64,000 bases of DNA, taken from assembly GCF_964026455.1 (NCBI RefSeq), contig NZ_OZ032152.1, forward strand, positions 248,001 through 312,000, written 5' to 3'. Of the stretch, positions 17,083-25,759 are shown one piece after another; the first letter of the stretch is position 1, and each line of letters begins with the position of its first letter. The stretch comes from Rickettsia endosymbiont of Lasioglossum villosulum (GTDB lineage: Bacteria; Pseudomonadota; Alphaproteobacteria; Rickettsiales; Rickettsiaceae). The notes under the pieces are model-generated. The model was not told the origin of the DNA. It saw nothing but the letters and a program-made list of their open reading frames with translations, and made no database searches. The position numbers and the translations under genes were made by a program.

Positions 17083-18273
17083 ATGTTCCGTAGTTATATT
17101 TTTTTGTTGGTGCTTTTAGTCATTAATTGTGTTGATAGTTTTGCAGATATTCAGCAAAGAATTAGTGAAGCAGAAAAAGAATATATAAGCAATAGGTTTG
17201 TAAATGCTGTTTTTATGTTTGCCGATGACTATAAGCAGCTATTAACCGGAGCTAAAGGAATTTTTGCTTTAAACGGGGAGCAGTTAAAAGCAAATGAAAT
17301 GATGCCTATTGCTTCTGCTACGAAACCCATAACTGCGGCAGGAATTTTAAGGTTACAAGAGCAAAAATTATTAAATGTTAATGATAAGATATATAAATAT
17401 ATTGATTTAGAAATGTGGCAAGGTAAAGTACCGGATTGGGCATATAAAATATCAATTCATAATTTATTAACTCATAGTAGTGGTATTGCTGAATATTTTA
17501 GTTTTGTAAAACTTGATTTAAATATGACTAGAAAAGATGCCCGTAAAAAAATATTACAATATGTTGCGTCTAAGCCTTTAGAAGTACCTATAGGGAAAAA
17601 GTTTAAATATAGTAATACTAATTTCGTTATACTTGGTATGATTATTGAAAAAGTAACTAAAAAAGATTTATGTAATTTTTTTCAAGATGAATTTTTTAAA
17701 CCATTAAATATGAAATCTACTAGTTTTGCTTCATATAGTGAAGCGGCTAGAATTCAAAGAAATGTGGTTAGTTCTAATTACCCAGTAAGATATTTTATAA
17801 CGCCAAATAATAGTAATAAACCTATATTTACTCCTGCAACTGCTGATTTTGTAGCACTTCCTTGTGCTGATGGCGGGATTATATCAACTCCAAGCGACCT
17901 TATTAAATGGTATAGAGCGTTAAATAGTGGCAAAATTCTTTCTACAAAGTCCTATAAGCTTATGACTACTAAGTATTTTCCTGCAAAAGAAATAGATGGG
18001 CGTAAAACTTACATGGGCTATGGTATCTATATTACTGACCTTGATTTTAAACATACAATGATTCATTTTTCTGGTAAAGCTTTAGGAGTGCAGAGTGAAA
18101 TGGGATATATTTTGCCTAATAATCTTTATTTTGCTATACTAAGTAATACTATGGTAAAAATTCCTGAGGAAATGCAAGATAAAATTGATCTAAAAAATCC
18201 TCTAAACCAAATTGGAATAATTTATTTCAGAGACGCAATAGTAAATGCAGCTATAAAAGATGATAAAACCTAA
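17083..18273 (+). CDS. Serine hydrolase of the beta-lactamase/penicillin-binding family (AmpH/class C-like)
   Basis: 396 residues. A signal peptide (MFRSYIFLLVLLVINCVDSFA) sends it to the periplasm. The SxxK nucleophile motif is SATK in PIASATKPITAAG, the second motif is YSN in FKYSNTNFVILG, and HFSGKALG near the end stands in for the KTG/HxG box. The family includes class C beta-lactamases, DD-carboxypeptidases and esterases; peptidoglycan trimming is the likeliest role. It is followed without a gap by xthA. Confidence 0.85.
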   Translation: MFRSYIFLLVLLVINCVDSFADIQQRISEAEKEYISNRFVNAVFMFADDYKQLLTGAKGIFALNGEQLKANEMMPIASATKPITAAGILRLQEQKLLNVNDKIYKYIDLEMWQGKVPDWAYKISIHNLLTHSSGIAEYFSFVKLDLNMTRKDARKKILQYVASKPLEVPIGKKFKYSNTNFVILGMIIEKVTKKDLCNFFQDEFFKPLNMKSTSFASYSEAARIQRNVVSSNYPVRYFITPNNSNKPIFTPATADFVALPCADGGIISTPSDLIKWYRALNSGKILSTKSYKLMTTKYFPAKEIDGRKTYMGYGIYITDLDFKHTMIHFSGKALGVQSEMGYILPNNLYFAILSNTMVKIPEEMQDKIDLKNPLNQIGIIYFRDAIVNAAIKDDKT

Positions 18274-19062
18274 ATGAAGATAGTTACGTGGAATATTAAT
18301 TCGCTACGTTTACGTATTGATTTATTAAAAAGATTGGCATATGAACATCAGCCTGATATTATTTTATTACAAGAGACAAAAGTAGATGATCCTTTATTTC
18401 CTCTTGAAGTAATTAAAAATATAGGCTATGAACATGTAATATATTCGGGGCAGAAATCATATAACGGCGTTGCTATTATCTCAAAACTTCTACTGCAAAA
18501 TGTTTTTTCGCTTGAGCTATATAACGGTGATAAAAGGCATATAGCAGCTACTGTTAATAATATTGAGATACATAATTTTTATGTTCCTGCCGGTGGTGAT
18601 ATACCTGACATAGAGCTAAATTCGAAGTTTAAGCATAAGCTAGAATATATAAGGTTGATGCAAGAATGGCTGACTAATAACCGCACCAGAGATGATAAGA
18701 TTATAATTGCAGGTGATTTAAATATTGCACCGCACCCGCATGATGTATGGTCTAGCAAGCAGCTGCGAAATATTATTAGCCATACTGATATTGAGCGTTC
18801 TTTATTGGTAGAATTGCAAAACTCGTTAGAGTTTATTGATAGTAGTAGGCATTTTGTGCCACTTGATGAAAAATTTTATACTTGGTGGAGTTATAGAAAC
18901 GTAGATTGGAAAAAATCTAACAGAGGTAGACGGCTTGATCATATTTGGGTTAGTAATAATTTAAAAGATGAGTTATTTTCTATACATTTATTATCAGAAG
19001 CAAGAGATTGGAGGCCACCTTCTGATCATGTGCCGTATTTTGTAAGTTTGAAAAAATTGTAG
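18274..19062 (+). CDS. xthA: Exodeoxyribonuclease III
   Basis: 262 residues of the AP endonuclease/exonuclease III fold. Motifs in order: TWNINSLRLR, LLQETKVDD, YNGVAII, AGDLNIAPHPHDVW, RLDHIWVSN and the closing SDHVPYF with the catalytic His. It cuts DNA at abasic sites and has 3' exonuclease activity in base excision repair. ATG directly follows the stop of the preceding gene (TAAATG), so both are read from one message. Confidence 0.95.
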   Translation: MKIVTWNINSLRLRIDLLKRLAYEHQPDIILLQETKVDDPLFPLEVIKNIGYEHVIYSGQKSYNGVAIISKLLLQNVFSLELYNGDKRHIAATVNNIEIHNFYVPAGGDIPDIELNSKFKHKLEYIRLMQEWLTNNRTRDDKIIIAGDLNIAPHPHDVWSSKQLRNIISHTDIERSLLVELQNSLEFIDSSRHFVPLDEKFYTWWSYRNVDWKKSNRGRRLDHIWVSNNLKDELFSIHLLSEARDWRPPSDHVPYFVSLKKL

Positions 19063-19067
19063 TGTCC

Positions 19068-19159
19068 CGTCATTGCGAGGAGAAACTATCAGTTTCGACG
19101 AAGCAACCTCAGGATTTTTCATGAGATTGCCGCGTCGGCTTCGCCTCCTCGCAATGACG
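19068..19159. repeat. RPE copy before pdhA (92 bp)
   Basis: Hairpin CGTCATTGCGAGGAG...CTCCTCGCAATGACG. It differs from the copy at 20168-20259 at about four positions, so the two flank pdhA as near-identical direct repeats. Confidence 0.9.
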
Positions 19160-19182
19160 TTTAAGATTATAAGGAGTAATTA

Positions 19183-20163
19183 GTGGATATTAAATTAGGA
19201 AAATATAAACCGGTAAAAGAAGAATACGTAAAGAGCTTCAAAGATATGTTATTGCTTAGGCGTTTTGAAGAAAAATGTGGGCAGTTATATGGTATGGGTG
19301 AAATAGGGGGTTTTTGTCATTTATATATCGGACAGGAAGCAGTAATTTCTGCTGTAGATATGGTTAAACAAAAAGAAGATAGTATGGTTACCAGCTATCG
19401 TGATCATGCTCATATTATTTTAGCAGGTACAGAGCCTAAATATGTGCTTGCGGAGCTTATGGGGCGTGCTACAGGCTGTTCAAAAGGTAAGGGTGGCTCG
19501 ATGCATTTGTTTGATGTGCCAAATAAGTTTTATGGTGGACATGGTATTGTAGGAGCTCAAGTGCCAATAGGTACAGGGCTTGCTTTTGCTGAGAAATATA
19601 ATGGCACGAACAATATTTGTTTTACTTTTTTAGGGGATGGAGCTGTTAATCAAGGTCAAGTATATGAAGCCTTTAACATGGCTGCTTTATGGGGTTTACC
19701 GGTAGTTTATATTATCGAAAATAATGAGTATTCTATGGGTACTTCGGTTGCTCGTTCTACCTTTATGCGTGATCTTTATAAAAAAGGTGAGTCGTTTGGG
19801 ATTAAAGGATTCCAGCTAAATGGCATGGATTTTGAGGAAATGTATAATGGTGCTAAACAAGCAGCGGAATATGTTAGAGAAAATAGTATGCCTCTGATAT
19901 TAGAGGTAAAAACTTACCGCTATCGTGGGCATTCAATGTCCGATCCGGCAAAATATCGTAGTAAAGAAGAAGTAGAGACATATAAAGAACGTGATCCTAT
20001 TACTGAAATACGGAAGATAATATTAGAAAATAACTATGCAGGTGAAGCTGATTTAAAAGAAATAGAGCAGTCAGTTAAAGAGATTATTAAGGAAGCTGTG
20101 GAGTTTTCAGAAAACTCACCACTGCCTAATGAAGAAGAGCTATATACACAAATTTATGTTTGA
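19183..20163 (+). CDS. pdhA: Pyruvate dehydrogenase E1 component, alpha subunit
   Basis: 326 residues. E1-alpha hallmarks: LLRRFEEKCGQLYGMGEIGGF, HIGQ-like LYIGQEA, the RDHAH loop, KGKGGSMH, and the thiamine diphosphate motif GDGAVNQG ending in ENN. The regulated loop YRYRGHSMSDPAKYR is also present. With PdhB it decarboxylates pyruvate and passes acetyl to E2 (54881-56128). The start is GTG at 19183, with AAGGAG 6 bases before it. Confidence 0.97.
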   Translation: MDIKLGKYKPVKEEYVKSFKDMLLLRRFEEKCGQLYGMGEIGGFCHLYIGQEAVISAVDMVKQKEDSMVTSYRDHAHIILAGTEPKYVLAELMGRATGCSKGKGGSMHLFDVPNKFYGGHGIVGAQVPIGTGLAFAEKYNGTNNICFTFLGDGAVNQGQVYEAFNMAALWGLPVVYIIENNEYSMGTSVARSTFMRDLYKKGESFGIKGFQLNGMDFEEMYNGAKQAAEYVRENSMPLILEVKTYRYRGHSMSDPAKYRSKEEVETYKERDPITEIRKIILENNYAGEADLKEIEQSVKEIIKEAVEFSENSPLPNEEELYTQIYV

Positions 20164-20167
20164 GTGT

Positions 20168-20259
20168 CGTCATTGCGAGGAGAAACTGCAAGTTTCGACG
20201 AAGCAATCTCAGGATTTTTCATGAGATTGCCGCGTCGGCTTCGCCTCCTCGCAATGACG
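20168..20259. repeat. RPE copy between pdhA and pdhB (92 bp)
   Basis: Same 92-bp hairpin as at 19068-19159, same orientation, about four differences. It lies in the pdhA-pdhB intercistronic gap and would form a strong mRNA stem. Confidence 0.9.
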
Positions 20260-20289
20260 CAAGAATATTCAATTTAACTAAAAAGAAAG

Positions 20290-21264
20290 ATGCAAATAAC
20301 TGTACGGGAAGCATTGCGTGATGCGATGCAAGAAGAGATGATAAGAGATGACAAAGTTTTTGTCATGGGTGAAGAAGTCGCTGAGTATCAAGGAGCTTAC
20401 AAAGTAACGCAAGGATTGCTTGAGCAGTTTGGTCCTAAAAGGGTAATCGATACACCAATAACGGAGTATGGTTTTGCTGGGCTTGCCGTTGGAGCAGCCT
20501 TTGCAGGGCTTCGTCCAATCGTTGAGTTTATGACCTTTAACTTTGCTATGCAAGCGATGGATCATATAGTTAACTCGGCTGCTAAAACGCATTACATGTC
20601 AGGTGGTCAGGTCAGATGTCCAATAGTATTTAGAGGTCCAAACGGAGCAGCAAGTAGAGTAGCAGCACAACATAGCCAGAACTACGCAGCTTGTTATGCT
20701 CATATACCTGGGCTGAAAGTAGTAGCCCCATATAGTGCTGAAGATCATAAAGGGCTAATGATTACAGCTATTAGAGACGATAATCCGGTTATTTTCTTAG
20801 AAAATGAGATTTTATATGGTCACAGTTTCGATGTTTCTGAAAATGTTGAGCCTATCCCTTTTGGTAAGGCAAAAATCTTAAAAGAGGGCGATAGTGTTAC
20901 TATAGTGACATTCTCGATTCAGGTGAAACTTGCATTAGATGCTGCAAATATTTTACAAAGCGATAATATTAATTGTGAGGTCATTGATTTACGTACCATC
21001 AAACCGCTTGATATAGATACTATAATAGAGTCGGTAAAAAAAACCGGTCGTTTAGTTGTAGTTGAAGAAGGATGGTTTTTTGCCGGTATCGGTGCAACTA
21101 TCGCATCCATCGTTATGAAAGAAGCATTTGATTATTTGGATGCACCGGTAGAGATCGTAAGCGGTAAAGACGTCCCGCTTCCTTATGCAGTAAATCTAGA
21201 AAAATTAGCTTTACCTAGTGAGGGGGATGTAATAGAAGCCGTTAAAAAAGCTTGTTATATATAA
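20290..21264 (+). CDS. pdhB: Pyruvate dehydrogenase E1 component, beta subunit
   Basis: 324 residues. Conserved blocks: [66 protein letters not shown] and [14 protein letters not shown]. It forms the alpha2beta2 E1 heterotetramer with PdhA and contributes to thiamine diphosphate binding. It lies 126 bases after pdhA with an RPE in between. An AAAAGAAAG ribosome site precedes the ATG. Confidence 0.97.
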   Translation: MQITVREALRDAMQEEMIRDDKVFVMGEEVAEYQGAYKVTQGLLEQFGPKRVIDTPITEYGFAGLAVGAAFAGLRPIVEFMTFNFAMQAMDHIVNSAAKTHYMSGGQVRCPIVFRGPNGAASRVAAQHSQNYAACYAHIPGLKVVAPYSAEDHKGLMITAIRDDNPVIFLENEILYGHSFDVSENVEPIPFGKAKILKEGDSVTIVTFSIQVKLALDAANILQSDNINCEVIDLRTIKPLDIDTIIESVKKTGRLVVVEEGWFFAGIGATIASIVMKEAFDYLDAPVEIVSGKDVPLPYAVNLEKLALPSEGDVIEAVKKACYI

Positions 21265-21276
21265 ATATAAAGTTTA

Positions 21277-22305
21277 ATGATTAAAAGCTTAACATCTTTT
21301 CGTTTTATAATAGCTTTTATTATTTTTTTATTTCATTGTAGAATTCATTTTGATTGGAAATTAGGTCTAGAGTTTATTGATACCTTTTTTCTTAATGGTG
21401 CTACTTTTATGACAGGGTTTTTTGTGTTATCTGGCTTTATTATGGCTCATGTTTATAATAAAACAGATTTTACAAAAAGAGAAAATATCCTTAATTTTTA
21501 TTTAAAACGTTTTGCTAAAATCTATCCTACATATCTATTTGTAACAATTATATATTTTATATTTTTAAATAATCTTACTTTCAATCAGCTTATACGAAGC
21601 TTAATTAATGACATGTTCTTGATACAAAGCTTTTTTCCTAGTATGTTTCCATTAGGCATAAATGGTGGAACTTGGTCTTTAACAGTTGAAATGTTCTTAT
21701 ATTTTCTATTTCCTTTTTTAATGCTAATTTTTGCCGGTGAAAAAGGTAAAAAAACTATATTAGTTATTGTTGCTATTATGCTTGTACTTATAAGTTATAA
21801 TGCATATATAAACAAATCTGATTACATATACGCTAATCCGGTTTTTAGAACTTTTGATTTTATGTGCGGAATAGGTTTTTATTTTGCAAAAGAAAATTTT
21901 ACCAAGGTTAAGTTTGCTAATTTTATAAATTTACTAATAATAGCTTTATTAGCTTTCATTTGCATAAATTGTGAAAGGCAATATCAGTATATGAACGGAC
22001 AGTTTATAATTACTCCTTTGCTTGGGTTATGGATTGTAACAGTCTATCATTCTAAATCCAAGTTTTATAATAATAAAATTTTGGAATATTTAGGAAAAAT
22101 TAGTTATTCTTTTTATCTATGGCAATTTGTTGCGATGGAAGTTGGAAAGAAATTAATTCAGAATTATCCAGATATTAGCTTTCATTTTGTAGTTATAATA
22201 GCTTTTATTATCAATTTTATAATTTCTGTTGTGTCATATCATCTATTGGAAGAAAAAACTCGAAATTTTATAGTAAAAAATTTTCTTATAAAAAAAGCTT
22301 GTTAA
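21277..22305 (+). CDS. Membrane acyltransferase, acyltransferase-3 (OafA/YrhL-like) family
   Basis: 342 residues with about ten membrane segments. The N-terminal SFRFIIAFIIFLFHCRIHFDW carries the conserved His of acyltransferase-3 enzymes, and NGGTWSLTVEMFLYFLFPF and ISYSFYLWQF are further family blocks. Such proteins O-acylate surface polysaccharide or other periplasmic sugars; the acceptor is unknown here. The gene starts 12 bases after pdhB, so it may be read on the same transcript although the function is unrelated. Confidence 0.88.
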   Translation: MIKSLTSFRFIIAFIIFLFHCRIHFDWKLGLEFIDTFFLNGATFMTGFFVLSGFIMAHVYNKTDFTKRENILNFYLKRFAKIYPTYLFVTIIYFIFLNNLTFNQLIRSLINDMFLIQSFFPSMFPLGINGGTWSLTVEMFLYFLFPFLMLIFAGEKGKKTILVIVAIMLVLISYNAYINKSDYIYANPVFRTFDFMCGIGFYFAKENFTKVKFANFINLLIIALLAFICINCERQYQYMNGQFIITPLLGLWIVTVYHSKSKFYNNKILEYLGKISYSFYLWQFVAMEVGKKLIQNYPDISFHFVVIIAFIINFIISVVSYHLLEEKTRNFIVKNFLIKKAC

Positions 22306-22375
22306 ATCTTTCTAAAAATAATCAGAAAATTATACTCGTTTTATGGTTTGGTAACTAGAACCAAGAGTGAATTAA

Positions 22376-23305
22376 CTATAAATTATGTCCACTTAAAACA
22401 ATCTCTACTCCATCTTCATCTATAGATGCATTATTTGTATTAGAAAATGCAATAAGTGACTTATTTAACTCATTATATGAGGTAGTAGTTGTTGTTTTGC
22501 TTGTAGAGTTTAGATCGTTATCTAATCTCTTATTTTCAATAGATGAATATAAATTATGATGTGAGTCATTACTGATAGTTTTATGTTTCTTTGTATTATT
22601 ATATTCCATACTATTTGTTTTACGCTTGTGTCCAGGAGGTGCTAGATCTCTAAATGAGGAAGTTTCATTTATATCTTTAGGCAAGGTTATGCGAGGTAGT
22701 AAAGGCTTAAAGTTATTAATAGGTATATTTATATCAGGTAAAATTGGTACTGAAGGCTTATGATGCATAAAATGATTAAAAGTTGCAACATTATAGTTAA
22801 AATCTATAACAGGCTTAAAAATATACTCTAAATTAATCAGTACCCCCATAAATTGCGATGATATTTCGTCCTTATTTTTAAAATTAACTATATTTAAAAG
22901 AGTATTTTTAGCCTTTGTAAAAGTTGGATAACTTTGAGCATATATTAATTTTTTATAAGCAAGATGAAGAGGGGTATCTCCATCTTTGTTTGGTATTCCT
23001 AGATTAAAGCCAATAGATGGAATATGCTTTAGAAAATCAATTTTATCGTATCTAACACATTTATGAATAACATTTTCACCTTGTTCATCAATAATATCAG
23101 TACTAACTATATTTAATGGGTATCTTTGCCACTGTTCTAACTGCATAAATTTAAAGTGCTTTAAAAAAGCAGCACTAATAAGATCATTAGCTTGCTCTAT
23201 ACCTAAAGTATTTAATATATCTATAATAGCTTTATCTTCTCCAACTATATTTTGATGTATTACTTGCAAGAACTCATCAAGTATTTGTGTGCATTTTTTT
23301 GGCAT
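22376..23305 (-). CDS. Ankyrin-repeat protein with bipartite NLS-like motif
   Basis: 309 residues. Two ankyrin repeats are visible at ~76-130 (GENVIHKCVRYDKIDFLKHI and GDTPLHLAYKKL). A proline-rich linker (~185-212) follows. At 227-242 the sequence KRKTNSMEYNNTKKHK fits the bipartite nuclear-localisation pattern, two basic clusters about ten residues apart. The tail is Ser/Thr/Asn-rich with TTTTT. No signal peptide. Ankyrin plus NLS-like signal suggests a secreted protein acting on the host nucleus; this is inference from motifs only. Confidence 0.75.
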   Translation of the reverse strand: MPKKCTQILDEFLQVIHQNIVGEDKAIIDILNTLGIEQANDLISAAFLKHFKFMQLEQWQRYPLNIVSTDIIDEQGENVIHKCVRYDKIDFLKHIPSIGFNLGIPNKDGDTPLHLAYKKLIYAQSYPTFTKAKNTLLNIVNFKNKDEISSQFMGVLINLEYIFKPVIDFNYNVATFNHFMHHKPSVPILPDINIPINNFKPLLPRITLPKDINETSSFRDLAPPGHKRKTNSMEYNNTKKHKTISNDSHHNLYSSIENKRLDNDLNSTSKTTTTTSYNELNKSLIAFSNTNNASIDEDGVEIVLSGHNL

Positions 23306-23468
23306 CTTTATTCCTAAAATATAATAATGCTTAGATATTAATAAAAAATTGAAAAAGTAAAAGAGTTTTTTATAAAAAAATAGTAAATTTTTATTTATTA
23401 ACTCTGCTAAGGCTCATCATTATATTGATATATCTAAATAAATAACTTATTATAAAAATAAAAATCTT

Positions 23469-24488
23469 ATGTTTGATTTCTCTGCTTATATAGATTTACC
23501 GCTTGTTTGGGGCGGTCTTATAGCTACTGCTATTTGTTTATATGTCTTGTTAGACGGTTTTGATTTAGGGATCGGTATATTATTCCCGTTCGCTCCAACT
23601 GATGATTGTCGTCATAAGATGATCAATTCCATTGCTCCTTTTTGGGATGGTAATGAAACTTGGTTAGTGCTTGGTGGCGGTGGGTTACTTGCTGCTTTCC
23701 CTCTTGCGTATTCTTTGCTATTACCGGCCTTGTATATCCCTATTATCCTGATGTTACTCGGTCTTATATTCCGCGGAGTTGCTTTTGAATTTCGGTTTAA
23801 AGCACATATAGGACATCGTTATATTTGGGATTATGCTTTTCATTTTAGTTCTATGCTTGCTGCTTTTTGTCAAGGTTTAATGCTTGGCACATTTGTGCAA
23901 GGTATAGAAGTAGAGGGACGGGAATTTGTAGGGAACGCATTTGATTTTCTGACTCCTTTTTCAGTGATGACGGGAATAGCATTGATATTTGGTTACGCTC
24001 TCTTAGGTGGTACGTGGCTTATCATGAAAACCGAAAAAGAAACGCAAGATTGGGCGTATAAATCTACACTATATATCTTATTTTATGTCGCACTTTTTAT
24101 GGGGCTTGTAAGCCTTTGGGTGCCTTTCTTGAATGATCAAATACGTCATCGTTGGTTTAGTATACCAAATATTTACTACTTATCTGTTGTTCCTATTTTA
24201 ACCTCTATAGTATTTATTAGGTTAATTAAAGCTGTAAGAGATAAAAAAGAAGTAGCTCCATTTATATATACTATTTCTTTGTTTTTATTAGGATATTTAG
24301 GGCTTGCTATAAGTATATGGTCATTTATAGTGCCTTATAAGGTAACGCTTGCAAAAGCAGCAGCAGCACCGGAGTCGCAATCTTTACTATTAGTTGGGGC
24401 AGGGATATTTTTACCTGTTATACTTGGTTACACTTTTTATTGTTATTATATATTCCGTGGCAAATCTTCGCATCACCCTATGTATTAA
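23469..24488 (+). CDS. cydB: Cytochrome bd ubiquinol oxidase subunit II
   Basis: 339 residues with about eight or nine membrane segments. Diagnostic blocks: LVWGGLIATAICLYVLLDGFDLGIGILFPF, the INSIAPFWDGNETWLVLGGGGLLAAFP stretch, and FRGVAFEFRFK. It forms the quinol oxidase with CydA, reducing oxygen to water in the inner membrane. CydA is not in the window: the upstream neighbour is an unrelated ankyrin gene on the other strand. A small DUF2474-type gene follows 16 bases later. Confidence 0.96.
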   Translation: MFDFSAYIDLPLVWGGLIATAICLYVLLDGFDLGIGILFPFAPTDDCRHKMINSIAPFWDGNETWLVLGGGGLLAAFPLAYSLLLPALYIPIILMLLGLIFRGVAFEFRFKAHIGHRYIWDYAFHFSSMLAAFCQGLMLGTFVQGIEVEGREFVGNAFDFLTPFSVMTGIALIFGYALLGGTWLIMKTEKETQDWAYKSTLYILFYVALFMGLVSLWVPFLNDQIRHRWFSIPNIYYLSVVPILTSIVFIRLIKAVRDKKEVAPFIYTISLFLLGYLGLAISIWSFIVPYKVTLAKAAAAPESQSLLLVGAGIFLPVILGYTFYCYYIFRGKSSHHPMY

Positions 24489-24504
24489 AAATTTATATTT
24501 CAAA

Positions 24505-24612
24505 ATGACTTCCCGTTTGAATAGATGGCAGTGGTTTATTGTCCTATGGCTTACGGGATTACTATCAACATTCCTGCTATCTTGTTTGGTTAAATTGATA
24601 TTTTGGCAATAA
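24505..24612 (+). CDS. DUF2474-type small membrane subunit of cytochrome bd (CydX-like)
   Basis: 35 residues: a charged start MTSRLNRWQW and one hydrophobic helix FIVLWLTGLLSTFLLSCLVKL. This matches the size and layout of DUF2474 proteins encoded directly after cydB, which are counterparts of the stabilising CydX subunit. The ATG at 24505 lies 16 bases after the cydB stop. A longer frame from 24394 overlaps cydB and is unlikely. Confidence 0.8.
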   Translation: MTSRLNRWQWFIVLWLTGLLSTFLLSCLVKLIFWQ

Positions 24613-24832
24613 AGTTGCTATAATTACTTTTTCCTGCTATGTGGTTTTTATACCATCTCTTCTTCTCTATATTTAATTATAAGAATCAGTATTATCTCCA
24701 TTTCGTTAATAACTATTAAGTTAAATTTCCAACTGTAATTTCAACTTTCTGTATATTTTTATTTTAGGCTTGTTGAATAACTTGTAATATAAATATTATA
24801 TTAATTAATATTAAACATATCGGAGTGTTATT

Positions 24833-25674
24833 ATGTATATGGGAGAAGAAAAGCAAGATTATGAACAAAAACCAAATATAATTCTAGAATTTTTGGAAAA
24901 TAATGTAAAATTCACGTTGGCAGAAATATTAGAAAAAAATTCAGCAAATAAGGTTATAACCGACTGGATTTCTAATATGAGTATAGAAAAGCAAAAACAA
25001 CTTACAGACTTGATAAATTCTGAATTTTGTTCGGAGTTAGAATATATAATTGGTGAAGAATTAGGGGAATATGCTGATTTTGGAACAGAGGTAAAGGAAA
25101 TTACGGAGGCAGACGTTGTAAATGTATATAAAAAGATTGTTGATAATTCTAATGATTATTTAGCAATAATTGATAACATCTTGATTATAGACAGGCAGCA
25201 CAATAATTTTGTGTTAGGTGTCTATGCTGAAGATAAAGTGGAACAATTTTTATCAAAAAAAGAATATAATATTACGATTGAAACTATACAATATAGTATA
25301 AATTATAACTATTGGAATGAGAAAGAAAATGTCATTGTTTCCACATGGCTTAAAAATTTAGACTCAGAAAAAAAAGAACAAATATTACTAACAGTAATAA
25401 AAAAAGAATTGAAACTGTAAAACAAAAAATAATACCAAATATCTTTAAAGAAAAATATGATGTTAGCCTATCTGAAGAAGATATTGCTGCAGAGTATAAA
25501 AAAATTAGCGATAAAGAAATTAATCAAATAATTAGAGATTGTTGTAAATTACCTATTACATATTTTGCCGATAGTTGTAATGAATGGTCTGGATCAGAAG
25601 AACTAGCTCGTAATACTTATAAAGATCATATATCGGTAGATGATACAACTATATTAGGAAATAATATACATTAA
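24833..25674 (+). pseudogene. Frameshifted gene for a hypothetical protein with two internal repeats
   Basis: An open frame from 24833 ends at 25420 (195 residues, ...VIKKELKL). Shifting by one base inside the A-run at about 25395-25402 continues the protein as KKRIETVKQKIIPNIF...ILGNNIH to 25674, about 280 residues in all. The joined protein contains two similar halves: VITDWISNMSIEKQKQL...ITEADVVNVYKKIVDNS and VIVSTWLKNLDSEKKEQ...LSEEDIAAEYKKISDKE. This repeat runs across the break and so supports one original gene. No recognised family. A homopolymer frameshift could be slippage-corrected or a sequencing error. Confidence 0.7.
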
Positions 25675-25717
25675 TATTGTACAAATTGTAAATCCAATTT
25701 CTAATTTGTACAATATT
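25675..25717. repeat. 43-bp palindromic repeat, copy B, downstream of the AAA ATPase gene
   Basis: TATTGTACAAATT and AATTTGTACAATA form perfect 13-base arms around a short spacer. The element begins at the base after the preceding stop codon. It is 41/43 identical and in the same orientation as 26938-26980, so the two bracket the ATPase gene. Confidence 0.85.
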
Positions 25718-25759
25718 ATAGTTAAATTAATAATCTGGATAATTAATTTGATATAAAGT

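Noticed and set aside
19068..20259. Repeated CGTCATTGCGAG blocks as a CRISPR array
   Set aside because: Copies are hairpins scattered between genes, not evenly spaced short repeats with unique spacers, and no cas genes are present.
20278..20592. Minus-strand frame opposite pdhB
   Set aside because: Antisense to conserved E1 beta sequence; no family.
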